This document shows, in pieces, positions 1-15,702 of a stretch of 62,000 bases of DNA. The notes beneath the pieces were generated by a model that saw only the letters and a list, made by a program, of their open reading frames with translations, ran no database searches and was not told where the DNA came from. Location of the stretch: positions 11,421,742 to 11,483,741 of the forward strand of contig NC_135565.1 in NCBI RefSeq assembly GCF_964340395.1, given 5' to 3'. The position numbers were made by a program, and so were the translations under genes. This stretch comes from Glandiceps talaboti (Eukaryota > Hemichordata > Enteropneusta > Spengelidae). Each line of letters begins with the position of its first letter. Within the stretch, counting starts at the first letter, position 1.

Positions 1-3035
<3,035 letters not shown>

Positions 3036-3651
3036 AGCCACTGATGATATCCATGATGTGCATATAGATGATTACGGCATGGTTCATCACTTAACTATTG
3101 TCGATGGACCAGTACGAAGTGATAGCAAATTCAGACGTTTTTAATTCACAATAGATCGCCACACTGTCTATCACTGAGTGCAGGCGGGTATAGCCACGGG
3201 CACTATCGTGTAGTAACAAGTTATTTTCTCTTCAAATCCCGAGGGTTTTTTAGATCCATAATTATCAAGTCTTTAGATTTCGCCGCTATTGTTCCGGTCT
3301 CTTAAGTCAACCCCCATGGTAATCGTAGCACTTATTACTATTGATGCAATCATTGCTTGCTACGGTATTAATTTCTAGCATCATTGCCCGTCTTCGTGTT
3401 TCAAACGGTACGAACTAAAGTGTCTCTTCTTGTCCATGCAAAGGAATTTTAGATTGCTTGGCAATCAAAAAAGGTTTTCGCATGAGCAACTTGCTTTAAT
3501 AACATTGAAGTATAGTTGAGTTGTGTTGCTTATATTGAACTGAAAGCCTTTTTGGAATACGAATACAGAACCAACGCATGTGACGTGGACATATGTAATA
3601 TTGCAGTTGTATACAGGGAAGTATAGAATGTCCTCACCACAACACATGGTC

Positions 3652-3654
<3 letters not shown>
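3036..3654. other. Non-coding stretch, no gene seen
   Basis: Unique-looking AT-rich sequence between two microsatellites. No recognisable protein, RNA gene or inverted repeat was seen. Confidence 0.55.

Positions 3655-3743
<89 letters not shown>
3655..3743. repeat. (TA)n microsatellite
   Basis: Uninterrupted TA dinucleotides for about 89 bp. Confidence 0.98.
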
Positions 3744-3745
<2 letters not shown>

Positions 3746-5684
3746 TCTATCCTTTCAATGTAATGCTTACGGTTGTAAGTGGTATTGTGTGGCAATGAAC
3801 AATTGAAACAAATCAAATACATGCATTCATTACAGATGAAAGCTATCTTGGAGTATACTGTGTGATATGTATACATTGACAACTGGCTTTTCAGTATGTG
3901 CCCACGCCGCTAGGATAACCTAATGTCAGTAATGATTGAAAACCTGTATGGTAATGGAACGCAAGATGTATTTGCATCTGAGGGGTGTTTTGCAATGAAA
4001 ACAAACTTATAACTTTAAAAAAAAAATTTCAAACCTTCTTTTCACAGAAGTAGCTTATTGAATTTCACTGAATGTTCGTCAATCTGTTCTTGTAGACATT
4101 TAGTGAAGTATCTCCGATTGCAGTCTCCACATCGTTACTCTCAAAGCACAGACGTATACTCGGAGACATGGGTATTACTGAACTTAAGTACTGTGCAATT
4201 GGTCTAACGTTGAAAGGTGACATGGCATTATCAGTTTGGGTGGAATAAGGCGATCATCTTTTTCAAGAAGTAATTGTTGTCTTCCGTTGCCTGTGACAAG
4301 TCTAAAAGCTTGGATGTCAACACATAAATAGATGTCATAGGGTAACAGAAACCCAGATTATATTCTTGACATAAATCTCTTATCCGACTTACATCGCGAT
4401 CAGTAGCTAGTCGATGACAGCACAGCTGAGTATTCCCGCGATCAAGAGATTTTCATGGGGCACGTATGATGTATTTGTTGCCCGCTCTCAGGACGTCGTC
4501 GTCGTCGTTGTCGACAGACAGACAGACAGACAGATGGTTAAATGGTTACAACTGCCGTTGTATCTTCTGTATTGAAATATGAAGATCTCTATAGATACCA
4601 GCACTAGGAAAAGTAAACGGTAATTTGGCCCGGTAATGGAAAATCTCTATAGGAAGCCTAAATGATATTTACTTTGTCAGTTATTCTGTGGAGTGCTTTT
4701 CCCAGTTTTTGTGTGAGAAATAAGGTAATAGCTGTTCTAGACATCTATGCGAAGTGTTCCATCTATTTGCAATGCATATATCAGATGTGTCTACAATTTG
4801 TTTTTCAGAGCAAACATTATAATTGATATAAAAAGGTCAAAGTATTCATTACATTGTACGGTATGTATTATACCATCAATACATATCAAGTATGATAAAT
4901 TTGATAGTGTTAAGTTGAAGATGAACACCGTTTTATCATAACATGACCCAAAATGTAGTATAATGTGACAAGAATTATTTGCTTTAACAAATAAATCTAA
5001 AGAAAACACCACTGCAAAATTGACGACTAGATGTGTAATTGTATCAAGAAGAATCTATTATTTATTTATTAATTAACATTTATATTTATAATTAAGCAAG
5101 AACGGTATTATAAATACATTATTGACCCTCATGTTGATATTTTGTGATTTGTTATCTTTCCTATCCTTTCCCCCATTTTACCAGATGTATTGCTTGGATA
5201 TGTTCTTGTCAATCCGAATGCTGCCAATCAAGTATCGCTATAACCTTATGTATATAATCTATAACTACATAATTTGACTCAACTCATCAACGATTGGTAC
5301 TTGTACATTCTAATGATAGACTGTTATTTGCGACCTAATAATTGACTACATGTTGAATGTCCATGTACTTATTTTATAAGGTCATGACTTTAACATTTAT
5401 TAATCAAACTAATGTATTCACTCAAGGCATTATTTGAGTTAACGTATCAAGTGCATTAATACTCGTATCTTTGGAGTATAATTATTTTTTATTAAAAAGC
5501 GACTAATTATAATTGGACTGGAAATTATTCTGGATTATATGACTGTCGTGAAGGCATTGGATTTGAACGGAATGGATTACAGAACGTAGATTTAAGATTA
5601 GTGCGCTTAGCAAATAATTTGACGATCAACAAATTGTTCTAGTGGCCTATAATTATGAGCGAAGAACAAATTCTTGTCTTCATC
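3744..5684. other. Non-coding stretch, no gene seen
   Basis: AT-rich sequence with only short spurious open frames. A small simple repeat of CGT/GTC and ACAG units lies near 4495-4533. Nothing else stands out. Confidence 0.55.
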
Positions 5685-5980
5685 TTTGGTTCTGCGGTGC
5701 TGGAAATATGAGTAAAAACGTTCCAAATCACCATTAATTTTCACGTTTTTTCCCAAGAATTATGCTTGAGGAAGTATAATTATTTTATTCACTAATATTT
5801 CTCTTCATTCAACCGGAAATTACTCAGGACCTAAGGGTTCGTCACGAAAAGTCTAATGACCCAAGGATTTGTCATTACGAGTATAGCGACTCATACTCTA
5901 GTGACTCGTAGTGACGATGCCCCCTTAGGTCACTCATATTTTCCGTGGCTGCACGACGACAAATACTGGGAATAATATAA
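5685..5980. mobile_element. Inverted-repeat element, copy 1 of 2 (MITE-like)
   Basis: The segment pairs with itself. The left side (about 5779-5850, containing TTCATTCAACCGGAAATTAC) matches the reverse complement of the right side (about 5910-5976, TTTTCCGTGGCTGCACGACG), with the shared core GACCTAAGGG next to the loop. A second copy with the same order of motifs lies at about 14578-14790. The homology continues left of the inverted repeat (GGTTCTGC at about 5688 and 14579), so the element may be longer than its hairpin. No transposase is encoded, so this is a non-autonomous repeat; its superfamily cannot be told from two diverged copies. Confidence 0.7.
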
Positions 5981-8347
5981 AAAAATAAATATAAAAAGTA
6001 CACTGTTAGTCTTTGAACCAAAATGTCACTGGGGGGGGGGGCGTAGTCAGAAATGTCAGTCACTGGAGGTTTAAGTCACTCACTAACCATTATTTCCACA
6101 GGGTGATTAAGTATTTTGCAGTCAGATTTGCTTTCTAATCCTAGCTAGAATGATTGATGTGTTGATCACTACTATGTGCCCTACAATTTGGACTATCTTG
6201 ACTTTACGCCGTCAACGTTAATTACTGCCAGTGCATAATCAGAACAAATAAAGGCAATACTCTAATTTCCAGATTACAGGCAAATGTCATAGCAAACAAA
6301 ACACCAGGTCTGTTTAAAGCAATACTACTTGTTTCATATTTAACTGATGGATTCAATTTTCCCCATTCTTCGAGATGCCGCCATATTGCCGCCAAGTAAT
6401 CAGTTCTTTAAGCAAAAAAATATCATGGTATAGTTGCTTTCGGATAATTAGTTTCTGTTTTGAATAAGTCCTAAATTTGCCAACTATTGACTGTGATACT
6501 AAATTCGTCTTTATTCTAGTTCATACAATGCGCTTTTTTGGCTTTAATATCCGTTATGTAGTGAGTCATGCATTCTAAAGCTTCTGTCTGCTTGTTTTAT
6601 TGAATTCCAGACATCATTTAAGAAGCTTAGATATTTTTTTGCAGACTATCCAAAGAAGAAGTGCCACTGAATGTCGTGATTAGGTCTAATGAACCGAAGC
6701 TGTCAAATCTTATAATAATAACTGAGAAAAACTTCATGTTTTCGTAGGTTTTGTAATTGTAGCCATGTTCAGGGTTTTTATGTTCAAATAATGATTTCAT
6801 CGAAGCATTCACGAAAACGACGCTTCAAGGAAAAGTAAATTTCATTATTCACAATTTTGATTGATGCCTTAAAGACGTAAATTCAATTTTCAAGAATTTC
6901 ACTTTTCAATTTCTGTATTAAATCTTATGAAATGTTGAGTCTCGATGTGGAGTTCTGGGTGTATTGAGTGCGGAAGTGAAGTTCTGTATACAGAGAGATT
7001 GTGTCTCTTAAAAAAACATGTTTATTTTTTGGATATCCCAAGATTCTTTAAAAGTAGCTTCTTCCGAAAATCACGTATACTCTGGCCGAAAGCGTTGAAT
7101 ATAAAGATCCTTCACAACATTTAGTCACGAATCATCGAATGCATTTGTTATTATCGCAGAAATAATGTCGCAGGGGATTTTCTTGAATAAAACTTCAACA
7201 AAATAAACGAAATATTGGAAAGATAGATATTAAATTTCTTAAGGGGTGAATTCAACTCCTGCAAGAGCAGGACTGCGCTCAATTGAATTTTGATTATAGT
7301 TACAGATGTGATAAAATGCTCTGCATGACGTATTTCACTATTCAGAATTGATTACTCTCTCCTCACACCTCATTTCAATTATCCTTCAAGATAACAAAAA
7401 GCAAATTCAATGATTTCAATCAAGTAATATCATTTTTGACACCGTCATATAAATTTTCCTATGTTCCCAATTGGTCGCCCAGTCTGCGGAATGCTGTCTA
7501 GGACACCGTAGGTACAGAAGATGAATGCAACTCGAAAAATGAAACGACCCGTGTGTTATATCCCTACAGATTTCATTAGGAAGAATTTGATTATGTTAAA
7601 ACTCTCATATCAGATGGGTAAGATGAGTTGTGATGGCTAATGCTTAGATATGTTAAAGTAATAGATGTTCATGTTCTTGTAAGAAATTTCATTTGTTAGC
7701 TGTAGGTTATCACCCACCAACTTAGACATTGTATCAGTGATTGTAGCGTGCCTTGAATGCTAACAGACGCGACGAGTTGGTGTGTGAAGCAAACGTAGAA
7801 ATACCTACTAAGTGCTGTTTATTACTTAAGAGTTGTATGGAGATTTCGTGGATTGTTCTTTATTCTCCACTCCTCATCAGTTGCAGCAATTAACAAGCGA
7901 ATTACTTAATAGAGCCTTATTTACTTGGTATGCAGAGAGTGTTATGCATACAGTACATACGAAATTGCGCACACACATAAGCGCGCGCTAACACACATAC
8001 ATATATATGTTGTCTTAGTCTTTCAAGCTCGAGTATTCAAATTCAGTACTCATATGTCATTTTTATTTCGTTGTTGTCAGGGCCTCTGCTGAACGTATAT
8101 GTGCACCGAACTGCCTATGTTTAGTATTAGTTGGGACTTGGTATACAGAGAATGACATTTCTTCAAAGGAAACACTCATTAATGAGCATTTGCCCAGCTC
8201 CGCCCCTCTGTAGCCTTGACTACCAATAATTGATATGTGTGACGTCATTGTAAACGAATTACACTATTAGACATTAGACTAAATGTGGGAGATTTATTCA
8301 TCTACATAAATTACCTGCAGCCCTGTCAAAACAAATACGTATTAAAT
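5981..8347. other. Non-coding stretch, no gene seen
   Basis: AT-rich. A G10 run follows the repeat near 6032. Short open frames here have no recognisable domains. A CA/GC-rich simple stretch lies near 7970-8010. Confidence 0.55.
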
Positions 8348-8540
8348 TGAATGAATGAATGAATGAAGGAAGGAAGGAAGGAATGAATGAATGAATGCAT
8401 GAATGAACGAACGAACGAACGAACGAACGAATGAATGAATGAGTGAATGAATGAATGAATAAATAAATAAATACATGAATGGATGAATGAATGAATGGAT
8501 GAATGAATGAATGAATGAACGAACGAACGAATAAATGAAT
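8348..8540. repeat. Imperfect AATG/AACG/AAGG tetranucleotide microsatellite
   Basis: Four-base units based on GAAT, drifting to GAAC, GAAG and AAAT. The minus-strand open frame across it, rich in Ser, His, Phe and Ile, is a repeat artefact. Confidence 0.95.
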
Positions 8541-9665
8541 AAAAAATAATGTTTTGTTAATTCTTTCTTGTTGCTTGTTTATTTTTACAGATCTCTTGGA
8601 CAAAAATAATGACCTAAGCACATCAAGGAATACACAAAACAAAGAACATATAATACTTAGGTGGAACATCTGTCAATCATATACATGATCCGATGAGTTT
8701 GTATTCACAGAAAGCCTATGTATAATGGAGTAGATACAACGGTATAGTACCTTTCTATTGAGCGGGGCAGCACTTTGATGTGGTCTTTTCGTTGCGTTGT
8801 ATTATATTGAGTGCATTACTGCCATTGACATAAAAAAGTGTCGGAGCTCGGAAGTAGATAATAAACCGAGTTTGTCGTGTGGAATAGAAAAAATATAAGG
8901 TTGAATTTATGAAAACCAAGACATTTTCAAAGTCTTCAGAGATGCATCGGTTCACAGAGGTCGCAGTCGGAGTACTTTAATGTAGTAAAGTTAACAAAGT
9001 GAAAGGTACCTTTATATCGCATGACGAGATGGAGCTCTCTCTGTATTCTTCATTTCCTGTCTACAAAAATAAGAGTGCAATTAGTTGATGGTGTTCGCGC
9101 CTAGAAAGTACTTCAATTTTATCCCAAGTTCTACTCGTGCTATGAGTTTTGTATTTTCAATACGGAGGTACTTAAGCAGATGCCAGTAATGAATCTACAT
9201 GAGTAAGACTAGCGAATCTCATTGAAGGACCAGCACTGCACGTGAGAGCACCGTCTACCTATCATCAAAAGGGGATTCACTGCGGTTGTCTCATCGACGC
9301 GGATCTAGTTACTGCGTTTTATTCATCTTCAACACTTTGGTAATACAGAGCTCGATATACATTGTGAAATCTCTCTGTGCTCATAAGTGTTAGATCCCCG
9401 TACGTCTTTTGTCTTAATCAACTCGCCACGTAGCGTTGGCGGGCACTCGAAGGAGCGAATTTATAATCCCCGGGAATACTTTCCAGCACGACATGGATTC
9501 TGGACATCTATCGGTAACTTTAATCTTTGTGAGCTGATACCCACGTTATTGACATCGGTATACTTTGGTTCAAATCTACATTGGAGTATTGAATTTCTGA
9601 CACTACAAAGGCTTCTAGACTATCACTGCCTCGAATATAAAAATAATAATATACGCCTGTACATA
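8541..9665. other. 5' flank of the GPCR gene
   Basis: No recognisable gene. The frame of the downstream GPCR stays open from 9387 to 9665, but it contains no ATG before 9666 and encodes nothing signal-peptide-like, so I treat it as probable 5' UTR. A promoter cannot be placed with confidence. Confidence 0.45.
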
Positions 9666-11021
9666 ATGTCGGAGACAGGGAATTTTTCCGAAGAAGAGAG
9701 ATCTTTGAATGTTGACATGATGGCGGCCTCTGTGACTGGAATCAATACAACAGGATTTGGTTGTACCATTGATCCTAGTACAGTTACCAACTGTACAAAC
9801 ATTACTTTGGAGATTGATCACAAGTCTATATGGACGACGGCTGTTATTCAACGCGTCGTTACTATTTGCGCAATAATGTTCCTAACCATAGTTGGCAACT
9901 CTATTATAATAACTGTGCTAACATGCAGCAAGTCTCGGCGACGAAGCAGCCGCGTCAACATATTCATCCTTAATCTTGCCGTCGGCGATCTGTTTGTCTG
10001 CTTTGTAACTATGGCAACGGAGATCCTCTTCGTTGCCTTTGGGCAGTGGGTGATGGGTGAAGTTATGTGTAAGTTGTTGGTGTATGGACAGATAGTCACC
10101 CTCGCGAGCACTACTTTTATACTCACAGTTATGAGCTTCGATCGTTTTCAAGCAATTTGCCGACCGTTGAGTTTTAGCGGATCATTATCCAGAGCTCGGC
10201 GAATGATAGCCGGCGCTTGGGTACTTGCGTTTGTGTTCGCTGTGCCGCAACTCTTCATATTCGTACTTGTGGAGAAAACAAACGATGAAGGAGAAATTAG
10301 GTATTTTTGTAAAAGTGTTGGGTATACTGCGGAATGGCAAAGGAAGGTTTACTTCACATGGATGACTGCTTATATTTTAGTGGTTCCCGCCACAGTGATT
10401 TCTTATTGTTACGTAAGGATAGTACTTGTCGTCTGCTCACAAGGGCGGGACAGAATTGGGTTTTTAAAGACCCCTAAAAAGAAACGTAAGCGTCATCGGG
10501 ATTTCCAAAATTTGGAGAAGTCGCGCCACATAGATTCAAAGAAGATTGAGCGAAGCAAGATCAAAACGATAAAAATGACATTATGTATTATTGTGGCGTT
10601 TGTAACGTGTTGGAGTCCATATTTTATCGTAACCCTCCAGGATATCTACGGAGATTCTAAAGATATACCCGAGGTTTCTTACGTCATCGCTGAAACCATG
10701 GCCCTGGCTAATAGTGCTATTAACCCCTTACTCTATGGCTTCTTTAATCTTAAGATCCAAAACACTTTAATGGAATTATTTTGTCCCGACAAATCAAGAA
10801 AACACGGATCTAGAGATAACACTGAACATTCGTACATGTCGGAAGAAAGTAACTACAGACGTGCCACGGTTCGTATCACTCAAACAAACACAACGACTAT
10901 AGGGAACTCTGGTGGTGGATACATGCTGGTGAGGGGAAACTCTCCACTTAATAACTCTAGAGGGGGCCCTCTAAAACGAAGGTCTATCGAACATATTGAT
11001 TATCGCGTCTCTAGTATGTAA
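9666..11021 (+). CDS. Class A peptide GPCR, vasopressin/NPS/CCAP-receptor-like
   Basis: Predicted 451-aa plasma-membrane receptor with seven hydrophobic segments. The first in-frame ATG is at 9666. The extracellular N-terminus has glycosylation sequons at N6, N27, N42 and N45. TM1 carries GN (N78); TM2 has NLAVGD (D108); C135 at the start of TM3 can pair with C215 in extracellular loop 2; the TM3 end reads DRF (159-161) instead of DRY. TM4 ends with PQLFIF, as in vasopressin receptors. TM6 has CWSPYF (C315-F320) and TM7 has NSAINPLLY with NPxxY at 353-357. Loop 3 is long and basic (KKKRKR 271-276). C373 is a possible palmitoylation site; the tail is rich in Ser, Thr and Asn. CWSPYF and PQLFIF point to the vasopressin/oxytocin, neuropeptide S and CCAP receptor group, normally coupled to G proteins and bound by a small peptide. 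No intron interrupts it. The exact ligand is unknown; another class A peptide receptor is possible. Confidence 0.93.
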   Translation: MSETGNFSEEERSLNVDMMAASVTGINTTGFGCTIDPSTVTNCTNITLEIDHKSIWTTAVIQRVVTICAIMFLTIVGNSIIITVLTCSKSRRRSSRVNIFILNLAVGDLFVCFVTMATEILFVAFGQWVMGEVMCKLLVYGQIVTLASTTFILTVMSFDRFQAICRPLSFSGSLSRARRMIAGAWVLAFVFAVPQLFIFVLVEKTNDEGEIRYFCKSVGYTAEWQRKVYFTWMTAYILVVPATVISYCYVRIVLVVCSQGRDRIGFLKTPKKKRKRHRDFQNLEKSRHIDSKKIERSKIKTIKMTLCIIVAFVTCWSPYFIVTLQDIYGDSKDIPEVSYVIAETMALANSAINPLLYGFFNLKIQNTLMELFCPDKSRKHGSRDNTEHSYMSEESNYRRATVRITQTNTTTIGNSGGGYMLVRGNSPLNNSRGGPLKRRSIEHIDYRVSSM

Positions 11022-12919
11022 AAAAATATACCTTCAAATGGAAATCAATCTGTGTTGGTAATGCCTTCGCGTATTTGAAAATTCCAATCTGATAGCTTCG
11101 CAGAGTAACAATTAATCAACTGAAATATATTGACCAATGGCATTTTATATTTTTATCACGTTTCTTTTACTGACGTCACGAAAACCCGATTTAACACACC
11201 ATGAAAATCATTGCTGCAGAATATATGAAAGGAAGCTGACATTTGAAATGAAGTAAAGACGGTACAGCAAATTTCCTTCTAAATTAAAATGGAGTGAACA
11301 AAGGGAGACGTTGACTACTCTCCACGATATGTTGTTACTTCAAAAACCATGTCAAATAGTTAGACATTTTAAAGAATGACCAAAAACCGATTTTCACGAG
11401 ACATTTTCAAGTTTGATTAGATTTGTATCAACAAATTATAGACTGATCTACCAAATATTGGATGATACTGTTGCTTTTTTGAAATATTCAGAAATTTGTA
11501 AATTAGACAATTTAATCTTTGACTCAGAAGACATTGATTTCACTACCAACCGTCTTTTACCGTACATGTCAGCATGTGTCGTCAATGTACAAGTGCTCAT
11601 ATTGTATTTTATTGATTAAATTCATGGATATCTGCCGAGATAGCGTGTTTCGTAAGGGTACATTGTCTTTTTAGAAAAAAAACCCCGAACATTTTAAAAG
11701 CTTAAGGTACAAGCCAATGCTTTTATAAAATGCAAAGGAAATGACGTCATTGCTATGCAGATTGCACTTTATCTGACCTTTAACCTGACCTGTTTAATAT
11801 GTAGTCTGCTACATATGTACAGGAAATGACGTAATTGCTGCACATGCGCACTTTTTCTGACATCGTCAAAATTTGTTGTCTGCTATGTAGAAGTCTGTGT
11901 AGTGTAAAATACGACTGCGACTTTTAGGTTGCACAATATTTTTACATATACAAATTATGAAAGTAATCCGGTTGATCCTAAATACCAAATTTATGTATAC
12001 CTATAGGTTGTGATTTTATCATACCAAAATTTCACAAAATGAATATTAAGATTGAATTTGTTTTCATGAAATTAAAATATCGTTGGAGTTTACAAGGAAT
12101 ATTCCAATTGTATTTGATAATAGTACATCATGATTTATTTTGCAAATGGTGTAATATACACGAATTATGTTTTGCATGAGAGCGCAATATTTCGTTTAAT
12201 CAACACAACAAATACAATTTCGAATCAAATTTGTTGAAAAAGAGGTAAAATATGTTTTACAATCCAGTGCTACAAGTAATATATTTGTACTTTCAAACTA
12301 GTATCGCTATAACCAATTAACAAGACAAAGCATTGAGAGGCAACTATACACCAACAAAACTATCATTATATTCATAAATTTGTAATTTTACATATGTATG
12401 CTCAATCTCAGTTGTTTAAAGTTTAGAACGATCTTCTTAAAAAACAAAAACAGCAGCAAAGAGTAGATACAGCGGAGTTATGCCAATAATGTACCGTCCT
12501 TGCATGTATGTATAATGTATTGAAATGTAATAAGTTCCAAAAAGTTTCACAAAATAAATCATATTAGATAATCATATCATGTATTTTCTCTCTTAATATC
12601 TAGTGGTTAGTATGTCTTCGATTTTTGTTCTCAAAATAAATGCCTAATCTAAATTGCTGGAAGAAGTACAATTGATCAGTATTGGATTTGTGTTCGTATT
12701 ACATGAGATTTGCTAACTAAGGAAGCTTAATGCATAGAGACGGGAAATCATTAACATGTAGTTCCATTAGAGTAATGCACAGATTTACCTCGATATCACC
12801 ATATGCACTAAGCACACGAACACTATGACATAGCATGGAATTATAATGGCAATTGGATGTTCATTACATTTAACCTCAGATTTAACTTTTCACCCATCCC
12901 TTTCTACACTTCTTTTCCA

Positions 12920-12922
<3 letters not shown>
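11022..12922. other. 3' flank of the GPCR gene
   Basis: No second gene seen. Candidate poly(A) signals are ATTAAA near 11283 and AATAAA near 12552 and 12633; none can be assigned. The stretch contains one local tandem duplication, described separately. Confidence 0.45.
11731..11892. repeat. Two-copy tandem duplication of about 88 bp with CRE-like site
   Basis: AGGAAATGACGTCATTGCT near 11738 recurs as AGGAAATGACGTAATTGCT near 11820. Each is followed by a GCACTTT-TCTGAC segment and a CTGCTA-TGTAG segment. The first copy holds the palindrome TGACGTCA, the consensus for CREB/ATF factors; the second has lost one base of it. A regulatory role is not shown. Confidence 0.65.
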
Positions 12923-13228
<306 letters not shown>

Positions 13229-13378
13229 TGCCTTCTGTCTATATCTCACTCTGTCAAGTCAGTCTAGATCTGTCTCTGTCTCTGTCTATCTAAGTAATAT
13301 AGTCTGTCTGTCTATTTGTCAGTCGGTGGATCCTCTTTTCAGTAATAATTAATTGTGTGTGTACTTATATATAATCGC

Positions 13379-13518
13379 ACGAAATCAATGTCAGTTTTAA
13401 CGCCATAATGCCCCTAGAATGATGCAATGGACTAATATAAATTCGAGCTGGAGGCGGGAATTTGTAGTTCACGGAGTCATACGAGCAGCATTATGACGTA
13501 AACTGACATTGATTTCGT
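13379..13518. mobile_element. 140-bp MITE-like element with 31-33 bp inverted ends
   Basis: The left end (13379-13411, starting ACGAAATCAATGTCAGTTT) is repeated in inverted form at the right end (13488-13518). The first 19 bases match perfectly, followed by one indel and one substitution up to CATAATGC. There is no coding capacity. Size and structure fit a miniature inverted-repeat transposable element. The flanks are AT-rich, so a target duplication cannot be called safely. Confidence 0.8.
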
Positions 13519-14131
13519 AGTATTATATATTTATCACATAATTAAGACAATCCATATTTTTTTCCTACAAGTCTAAAATGAATATAACGATTACTGTAGC
13601 GTTTCATCGAACTATATTCTTCCTTCGCCTATCAAAAAATGCCGTCCGACGGCTATGCAAAATACGTAATCACATGATCGGTCGCGAGGTAAAGCTGCCG
13701 AATGACCGGTCGAATAGTACTGTGGTTTATCGCCCAGAATTATCGGTTGTAACCTTACGATGCATATGTAATATAAAAGTAATCCTTGCCTCCTTGAATA
13801 TGACATTTGTTCCGTCGTTTTAATTATAAATATAAGTCTAAATATAAGTCTGCCCATCGAATGTACGTTCTCTTTCTTCTAATCCTTCTTGTTCAAAATC
13901 CTTCTTCTAATTTTTCGTCAAATCTGTTTTTAAATGTCAAACTTAAGACTATGTATTACCACAAGTATTGATGTTAAAATGAGTCTTGAACAAAATTCAA
14001 TATCAATACGATGGATATAGTGTGATATTATGCCATTTCTACGAAGACGTGATATTGTTCGTCTGTCACTGATAAATGTTTTTTAACTAAAGGAGAACAA
14101 TGATCATTATACCAAGCACAAGCCAATTTGA

Positions 14132-14133
<2 letters not shown>
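13519..14133. other. Non-coding stretch, no gene seen
   Basis: Open frames at 13578-13857 overlap on both strands and show no recognisable protein. No other feature seen. Confidence 0.5.

Positions 14134-14208
<75 letters not shown>
14134..14208. repeat. (TA)n microsatellite
   Basis: About 75 bp of alternating A and T, to the left of a short unique segment and the perfect palindrome. Confidence 0.98.
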
Positions 14209-14209
<1 letters not shown>

Positions 14210-14264
14210 CTCGGTGAGTATCAATCTGCTAAGACAGTGCTCTATACCGCAGTGGCAGAGCGTA

Positions 14265-14522
<258 letters not shown>

Positions 14523-14577
14523 GCGCCCACACACACACTCTGGTTGTTCTATGTCATGACAACGAGTGTCTACGTCA

Positions 14578-14790
14578 CTGGTTCTGCTGTGTTCGAAATA
14601 TTAGTCAAACGCTGAAAATTGCCATTATCTTCCCCAAATTATATTATTCTCCAATATGTTGCTTCATTCAGCCGGAAAATACTCGTGACCTAAGGGCTGT
14701 CACTACTCGCCTAGCGACTCGTATTGACAAAGTACCCTTGGTTCGCTCGTATTTTCCTTGGCTGAACGAAGAAAAATAATGAGGGAATAG
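14578..14790. mobile_element. Inverted-repeat element, copy 2 of 2 (MITE-like)
   Basis: Same family as 5685-5980. The left arm (about 14643-14700, TTCATTCAGCCGGAAAATAC) pairs with the right arm (about 14740-14785, GTATTTTCCTTGGCTGAACG). The core GACCTAAGGG is kept on the left side. The loop is shorter than in copy 1. No coding capacity. Confidence 0.72.
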
Positions 14791-15702
14791 TATCTAATTA
14801 TTTCCTTAAAGATTTAAAATTTCTAAAATGTGACAGTAGTGTAAATAATATAGACTTGTATTTTCTTTCTTGATTACATTACAATTAACCAAGTATACTG
14901 TGAACAAGATTTCTGGCAAAGCTGTGAATAAACATTTGATTCCCAACAACAAAAAATAATAATCTGCTAATCGTTAGGGCTCCAATAAGATAAACACTAA
15001 TTTGAGAACGTGGGATTGAGACCTTAGCCCTTAACCACGGTTTAATATTATAAGTCAATCAACGACCACTTTATACCAGTCTGAGAGACCCTGCAAAGAT
15101 AACCCTCAGACCACTCACTAAGAGAATGGTCTGAGGAGAACCCAAAGGTTCCAGACAGACATGTGTCTCCTGCTGAACAGTATGGACAGTGTCTTGTAAT
15201 GCATTTTAAGTAATAGGCTATATAATAAATAGAGGGGAATCCTATTTAAGCTGCCGCCGTGCCATGGTCTATATAACCATGTTATCATTAGTTAATATGT
15301 TAGTAAAGACGGGAAGAGAGGTCAGAGAAATAGACTGTCACTGCGTTTGACAATTTCGTAATCAATTGTATTTCTGCACATACCAACTGCAGGCATCTTT
15401 ACTAAACGTGCATTTACGTACATGTAGTGTCTTATTGGCAGGCCCACTTGTGCCCAGGGTGTGGATTACAGTTGTCTGGTAGAGCTATTTGGTTCAAATC
15501 GAAGGATTAATAAGCTTATGCAATCCTCATGATGGCTTCACTGATCAGATAACGTTAATATAAGAAGGTACCTGCATTTAAACTCATGGCTTTAAGGACG
15601 GTTGGGTAGAGATGATGAACACATAATTAAAGTGTTTCCCGTGTGTATGGAACTGATGTGATATATTGTGGTGTGCATAGGCTTGTAGTCTTGAATCATT
15701 GT
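14791..15702. other. Non-coding stretch with one CTCAGACCA hairpin
   Basis: No gene seen. The perfect 10-bp hairpin at 15104-15136 is listed separately. Confidence 0.5.
15104..15136. repeat. CTCAGACCAC hairpin, site 1
   Basis: CCTCAGACCA (15104-15113) pairs perfectly with TGGTCTGAGG (15127-15136) across 13 bases. The same hairpin core recurs near 50354, 53084 and 59083, with a half-site near 60715. Confidence 0.75.
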
